NCBI GenBank assembly: GCA_958417755.1
Contig: CATZDY010000054.1
Span: forward strand, 1-17,186
From: an uncultured Peptococcaceae bacterium
Lineage (GTDB): Bacteria > Bacillota > Desulfotomaculia > Desulfotomaculales > Desulfocucumaceae
Direction of reading: 5' to 3'
Length of the DNA: 17,186 nucleotides
The notes beneath the pieces were generated by a model that did no database searches, was not told the DNA's origin, and saw only the letters and a program-made list of their open reading frames with translations. Positions 14,226 through 17,186 of this stretch are shown piece after piece (within the stretch, counting starts at the first letter, position 1; the number at the start of each line of letters is the position of its first letter). A program made the position numbers and the translations under genes.

Positions 14226-15314
14226 ATGAATATGGAGTTTTTGGAAGCGCTCAGGGATTTGGAAAAGGAAAAGGGTGTGGCTGTAGATGTTTTGATTGAG
14301 GCCATTGAATCTGCCCTTTTTTCCGCTTATAAAAGAAATTTTGGTTCATTGCAAAATGTTCGGGTGCATGTGGATCGAGAAACAGGGGATTTTAAAGTGT
14401 ATGCCCAATTGGTTGTCACAGAAACCGTGGAGGATGAACGCACAGAAATATCCTTGGAAAATGCCCGGGCCATAAACCCCAGCTATGAAGTAGGGGATAT
14501 TGTGGAATCCGAAGTGACGCCGCGTAATTTTGGGCGTATTGCTGCCCAAACGGCTAAACAAGTGGTGGTACAACGCATTCGTGAGGCAGAGAGAAATATC
14601 ATTTATGAAGAGTTTGCCAACCGCGAAGGGGATATTATCAATGGCATTGTGCAACGCATTGAGCAGAAAAACGTTTTCATTGAATTGGGAAAAACAGAAG
14701 CTGTGTTAACGGTTTCTGAGCAGATGTTAGGGGAAGAATATTATCAAGGAATGCGTCTAAAGGCCTATATCTTAGAGGTAAAACGCACCACCAAAGGTCC
14801 CCAAATCATGGTTTCCAGAACCCACCCAGGGCTATTAAAACGATTGTTTGAAATGGAAGTGCCAGAATTACATGAAGGTGTGGTAGAACTAAAGTCCGTA
14901 GCCCGAGAGGCAGGATATCGTTCAAAGATCGCGGTATATTCTAGAGATGAAAATGTGGATCCCGTGGGTGCTTGCGTGGGGCCTAAGGGCATGCGGGTGC
15001 AAACCATTGTTAACGAGTTAAACGGGGAAAAGATTGATATCATCAAATGGGATATGGATCCTTCTAAATTTGTAGCTGCTTCTTTAAGTCCTGCCAAAGT
15101 GGTAGCAGTGGAAGTATGGGAAGATGAAAAGGTTGCCCGGGTGATTGTTCCTGATTATCAATTGTCCTTGGCCATTGGAAAAGAGGGGCAAAATGCTAGA
15201 TTAGCGGCCAAATTGACCAATTGGAAAATTGATATTAAGAGCGAGTCCCAGATGGAAGAAATATATAAACAGGAAGGGTACACAGAATATTACCAAGAAG
15301 ATTATGTTGAATAG
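14226..15314 (+). CDS. nusA: Transcription termination/antitermination factor NusA
   Basis: NusA binds RNA polymerase and nascent RNA, increases pausing and assists intrinsic termination, and takes part in rRNA antitermination. The 362-residue product has the N-terminal polymerase-binding domain (1-130; FLEALRDLEKEKGVAVDVL at 5-23, SAYKRNFG at 33-40) and an S1 domain (about 136-198). KH1 carries GACVGPKGMRVQ (248-259) and KH2 carries AIGKEGQNARLAAKL (316-330). It lacks the acidic C-terminal repeats of E. coli NusA, which is normal for Firmicutes. GGGAGG (14211-14216) lies nine bases before ATG 14226; a second ATG two codons later is a minor alternative. The rnpM ribosome site overlaps its stop. 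Confidence 0.97.
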   Translation: MNMEFLEALRDLEKEKGVAVDVLIEAIESALFSAYKRNFGSLQNVRVHVDRETGDFKVYAQLVVTETVEDERTEISLENARAINPSYEVGDIVESEVTPRNFGRIAAQTAKQVVVQRIREAERNIIYEEFANREGDIINGIVQRIEQKNVFIELGKTEAVLTVSEQMLGEEYYQGMRLKAYILEVKRTTKGPQIMVSRTHPGLLKRLFEMEVPELHEGVVELKSVAREAGYRSKIAVYSRDENVDPVGACVGPKGMRVQTIVNELNGEKIDIIKWDMDPSKFVAASLSPAKVVAVEVWEDEKVARVIVPDYQLSLAIGKEGQNARLAAKLTNWKIDIKSESQMEEIYKQEGYTEYYQEDYVE

Positions 15315-15325
15315 GAGGGAGTACC

Positions 15326-15592
15326 GTGCCGAAGGTAAAGAAAATTCCGCTTAGAATGTGCGTGGGATGTCGGGAAATGAAGCCCAAAAAAGAATTAATC
15401 CGATTGGTACGGACTGCCCAAGATGATATTGAAATTGATCCCACGGGCAAACGTTCCGGTAGAGGGGCTTATGTATGTCCCCAGGAGGAATGTTTGCAAC
15501 AAGCGGTAAAAGCCAAACGTTTAGAAAAGGCTTTGCAAAGGCCGATTTCAGAAGATATTATCCAGGTGTTGTTGCAAGGATTGAAACAATGA
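15326..15592 (+). CDS. rnpM: RnpM (YlxR), RNase P-binding regulator
   Basis: This 88-residue protein of the YlxR family carries the expected LRMCVGCREMKPKKELIRLV at 9-28 (Cys12, Cys15) and SGRGAYVCP (45-53; Cys52), plus Cys57. The family was named RnpM after the B. subtilis protein was shown to bind the RNase P RNA and modulate its activity; earlier names were YlxR and DUF448. The start is GTG at 15326, with AGGAGGGAG (15313-15321) overlapping the nusA stop. Its TGA overlaps the ATG of ylxQ (ATGA), so the two are translationally coupled. The operon position between nusA and ylxQ is standard in Firmicutes. Confidence 0.94.
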   Translation: MPKVKKIPLRMCVGCREMKPKKELIRLVRTAQDDIEIDPTGKRSGRGAYVCPQEECLQQAVKAKRLEKALQRPISEDIIQVLLQGLKQ

Positions 15593-15903
15593 GAGAAAAT
15601 ACAATGTATTTTATGCTTGGTTTGGCGCGGCGAGCCGGCCATCTGCATTCTGGTGATGCTGCAGTGCGTACGGCGGTGGCGCGAAAAAAGGCCTGTTTGC
15701 TGTTGGTAACCGAGGATGCTGCCCAGCGAACTGTGAAAATATTTGAAGAATTATCCCTTAGCACTGGCATACCATTGATTCGCTATGGTTCAAAAGTTGC
15801 GGTAGGCAAAGCCATTGGTAAGCCCCAACGTGCGGTGGTGGCTGTTACGGATAAAAATATGGCCCAAGGATTGTTGCGGGCTTGGGAAAGGGGAGAGGCT
15901 TAG
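15589..15903 (+). CDS. ylxQ: YlxQ, L7Ae/L30e-family RNA-binding protein
   Basis: This 104-residue protein belongs to the ribosomal L7Ae/L30e/S12e family, whose members bind kink-turn RNA. Visible features are LGLARRAGHLHSGDAAV (10-26), the strand-helix unit ACLLLVTEDAAQRT (35-48) and VGKAIGKPQRAVVAVTD (72-88). Its natural RNA in bacteria is not settled. The ATG at 15589 overlaps the rnpM stop in ATGA and follows AAGGA (15576-15580) by eight bases. The frame is open from further upstream (15475), but that part overlaps rnpM and is not part of the family. Confidence 0.93.
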   Translation: MRENTMYFMLGLARRAGHLHSGDAAVRTAVARKKACLLLVTEDAAQRTVKIFEELSLSTGIPLIRYGSKVAVGKAIGKPQRAVVAVTDKNMAQGLLRAWERGEA

Positions 15904-16006
15904 CCGTTGTTGATGGAGGTCGTGGGTTTGTCATCAATTTGAAGAGCATTTCGAAAAGATTGTCAAATTGAACCATATCTTCGACCATTTTTGGAGGTGA
16001 TTGTGT
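15904..16006 (+). other. Structured gap between ylxQ and infB
   Basis: GGTCG (15918-15922) can pair with CGACC (15982-15986). Inside it CAATTTGA (15935-15942) pairs with TCAAATTG (15963-15970), giving two nested helices that end seven bases before the strong infB ribosome site GGAGGTGAT (15993-16001). No terminator T run or promoter is obvious. It may be a leader domain controlling infB translation, or chance. Confidence 0.35.
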
Positions 16007-17186
16007 ATGGGCAAAAAACGTATATATGAATTGGCGAAAGAGCTTCATATAGAAAGCAAGGATATTATCAAACAATTGGAAAAAATGGGTTTAACAGATA
16101 AAAAACCAGCCAGTGCTTTGGAAGAAGAGCAAATTGCACAAATGATGAAAGTGTTTGGCAGCCCCAAGGAGGAACAGCAGGATAAAGTCAGGGGAAAACA
16201 AGGGCAACCAAGGGGGCAAGAGAGAGGAAAAGAAGCCAAACAGCAAGGAGCTTTCAATACCCCAGGAGGAGAAAGCAAAGGGGATTTTGACAAAGGACCA
16301 GGCTTAGTGGATAGGGTACCCTCCCGTCCGCCGGATAGGCGTTTTGAGGATCGTCCCAATCGACCTGGGACAGGGGGCAAGCGGCCAGCAAATAAAGGAG
16401 GCAGAGAAACCATTCAGCAGGAAACGAATATGGCCAAGGAGGGGCAAGGTGGAGAACAAAGTAACAAACCTTCCCAGCCTGTTGGAACAAAACAAAAGGA
16501 ACGGACTACCAATACTTTGAGACCACAAAATACCAACCACTCTCCAGGGCAACCTTCCCGGGAAGGGGAACGCCGAGAAAACCCTGGCCAAAATCATGGA
16601 CAGGGGCAGCGGAATTCCAAGAATCGTCCCCCTGGGGGACAGTCACCCCATAGAAAACCCCAAGGAGGGGATAGAGGTCCTGGGACAAATGGCTTTGGCC
16701 CTCGTTCAGATTCCCGCACCCCAGGGGGAAGTTCAAGACCTTCTGGGACCCAAAATGGTACCCCAAAGGTTTCTTCCAGCCCAATCAAAGTGCCTAAAGT
16801 TCCAGAGCAAGCCAATGCCCAAGACAAAGCAAAGGCTTCAGAAAAATTACGGAATAAAGTACAACAAAATCAAAACAGAAATGCGCCACCCAAAAATAAA
16901 GATAGATTTCGCAACCAGAATTTTGGCAATGATGATAGACTGCCTCATAAAAAGAAAAGGCCTACAAGACCAGTGGCCAAAGAGCCTGTGGTAGCGCCTG
17001 TGGTGGAGAAGAAGCCAGTGGTGATTGGAGAAACAGCCACTGTGCAAGAATTGGCTGAAAAAATGAAAAAAAGCCCGGCAGAATTGATTAAAAAATTGAT
17101 GCAATTGGGCGTTTTGGCTACCATTAATCAGGAGGTTGATATTGACACAGCCACCATTTTGTGTGAAGAATTTGGCTATGAAGTTG
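16007..17186 (+). CDS. infB: Translation initiation factor IF2 (5' part)
   Basis: IF2 is the GTPase that brings fMet-tRNA to the 30S subunit and joins the subunits. Only the first 393 codons are in the window; the G domain and tRNA-binding domain lie beyond the end. Residues 1-50 are the first IF2_N module (KKRIYELAKELHIESKDIIK, 3-22; LEKMGLTDKKP). Residues 52-335 are a long, probably disordered linker rich in Gly, Pro, Arg, Gln and Asn. A second IF2_N module begins at about 341 (ETATVQELAEKMKKSPAELI, 342-361; VDIDTATILCEEFGYEV). ATG 16007 follows GGAGGTGAT by five bases. The frame is open without a stop to the window edge. Confidence 0.96.
   Translation, partial: MGKKRIYELAKELHIESKDIIKQLEKMGLTDKKPASALEEEQIAQMMKVFGSPKEEQQDKVRGKQGQPRGQERGKEAKQQGAFNTPGGESKGDFDKGPGLVDRVPSRPPDRRFEDRPNRPGTGGKRPANKGGRETIQQETNMAKEGQGGEQSNKPSQPVGTKQKERTTNTLRPQNTNHSPGQPSREGERRENPGQNHGQGQRNSKNRPPGGQSPHRKPQGGDRGPGTNGFGPRSDSRTPGGSSRPSGTQNGTPKVSSSPIKVPKVPEQANAQDKAKASEKLRNKVQQNQNRNAPPKNKDRFRNQNFGNDDRLPHKKKRPTRPVAKEPVVAPVVEKKPVVIGETATVQELAEKMKKSPAELIKKLMQLGVLATINQEVDIDTATILCEEFGYEV

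Noticed and set aside
15475..15588. Longer N-terminus of ylxQ
   Set aside because: The added part overlaps rnpM in another frame and has no counterpart in the L7Ae family; ATG 15589 has a ribosome site and the typical ATGA coupling.
16596..16994. 132-codon frame inside infB on the + strand
   Set aside because: It lies wholly inside the infB frame, which is open and carries IF2_N modules on both sides. The long frame comes from the low-stop, repetitive linker composition.

Overview
The window is a housekeeping stretch of a low-to-moderate-GC Gram-positive (Firmicutes) chromosome, most likely of a spore-forming clostridial lineage (Peptococcaceae-like). The evidence is the CodY C-terminus, the order rpsB-tsf-pyrH-frr-uppS-cdsA-dxr-rseP-ispG-proS-rimP-nusA-rnpM-ylxQ-infB, a YtvI-type sporulation membrane protein, strong GGAGG ribosome sites, and frequent GTG/TTG starts. 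The exact genus cannot be read from the sequence. All 17 genes lie on the + strand. I see no mobile element, CRISPR array, tRNA or rRNA.

Layout. 1-312: 3' end of codY closed by a clean intrinsic terminator. 313-3655: translation and nucleotide block. It holds rpsB (with its own terminator), tsf, pyrH overlapping frr, and a small unknown gene one base after frr. 3656-3967: gap with a terminator and possible promoter. 3968-6654: uppS, cdsA and a YtvI/AI-2E-family permease, tightly packed. 6655-10283: dxr, rseP, ispG. 10327-13231: proS (TTG start) and a processive-diacylglycerol-glucosyltransferase-like enzyme. 13232-13742: about 510 bp of non-coding DNA with a terminator, a near-consensus extended -10 promoter and three hairpins. 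13743-17186: rimP, nusA, rnpM (ylxR), ylxQ and the 5' part of infB.

The genes form three functional groups. The first is ribosome, initiation and transcription machinery (S2, EF-Ts, RRF, ProRS, RimP, NusA, RnpM, YlxQ, IF2). The second is envelope lipid supply: Dxr and IspG make isoprenoid precursors by the MEP route, UppS builds the undecaprenyl carrier, CdsA makes CDP-diacylglycerol, and the glycosyltransferase probably glycosylates diacylglycerol. The third is membrane proteolysis and transport (RseP, YtvI-like). PyrH supplies UDP.

I found no clearly undescribed multi-gene system. The most interesting unexplained signal is the structured leader before rimP-nusA. It looks like a transcription attenuator and fits the NusA autoregulation known for the equivalent Bacillus subtilis operon. 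Other points are a small unknown gene after frr, a permease and a glycosyltransferase added to a usually conserved gene string, a nested-helix element before infB, and a long low-complexity linker in IF2.
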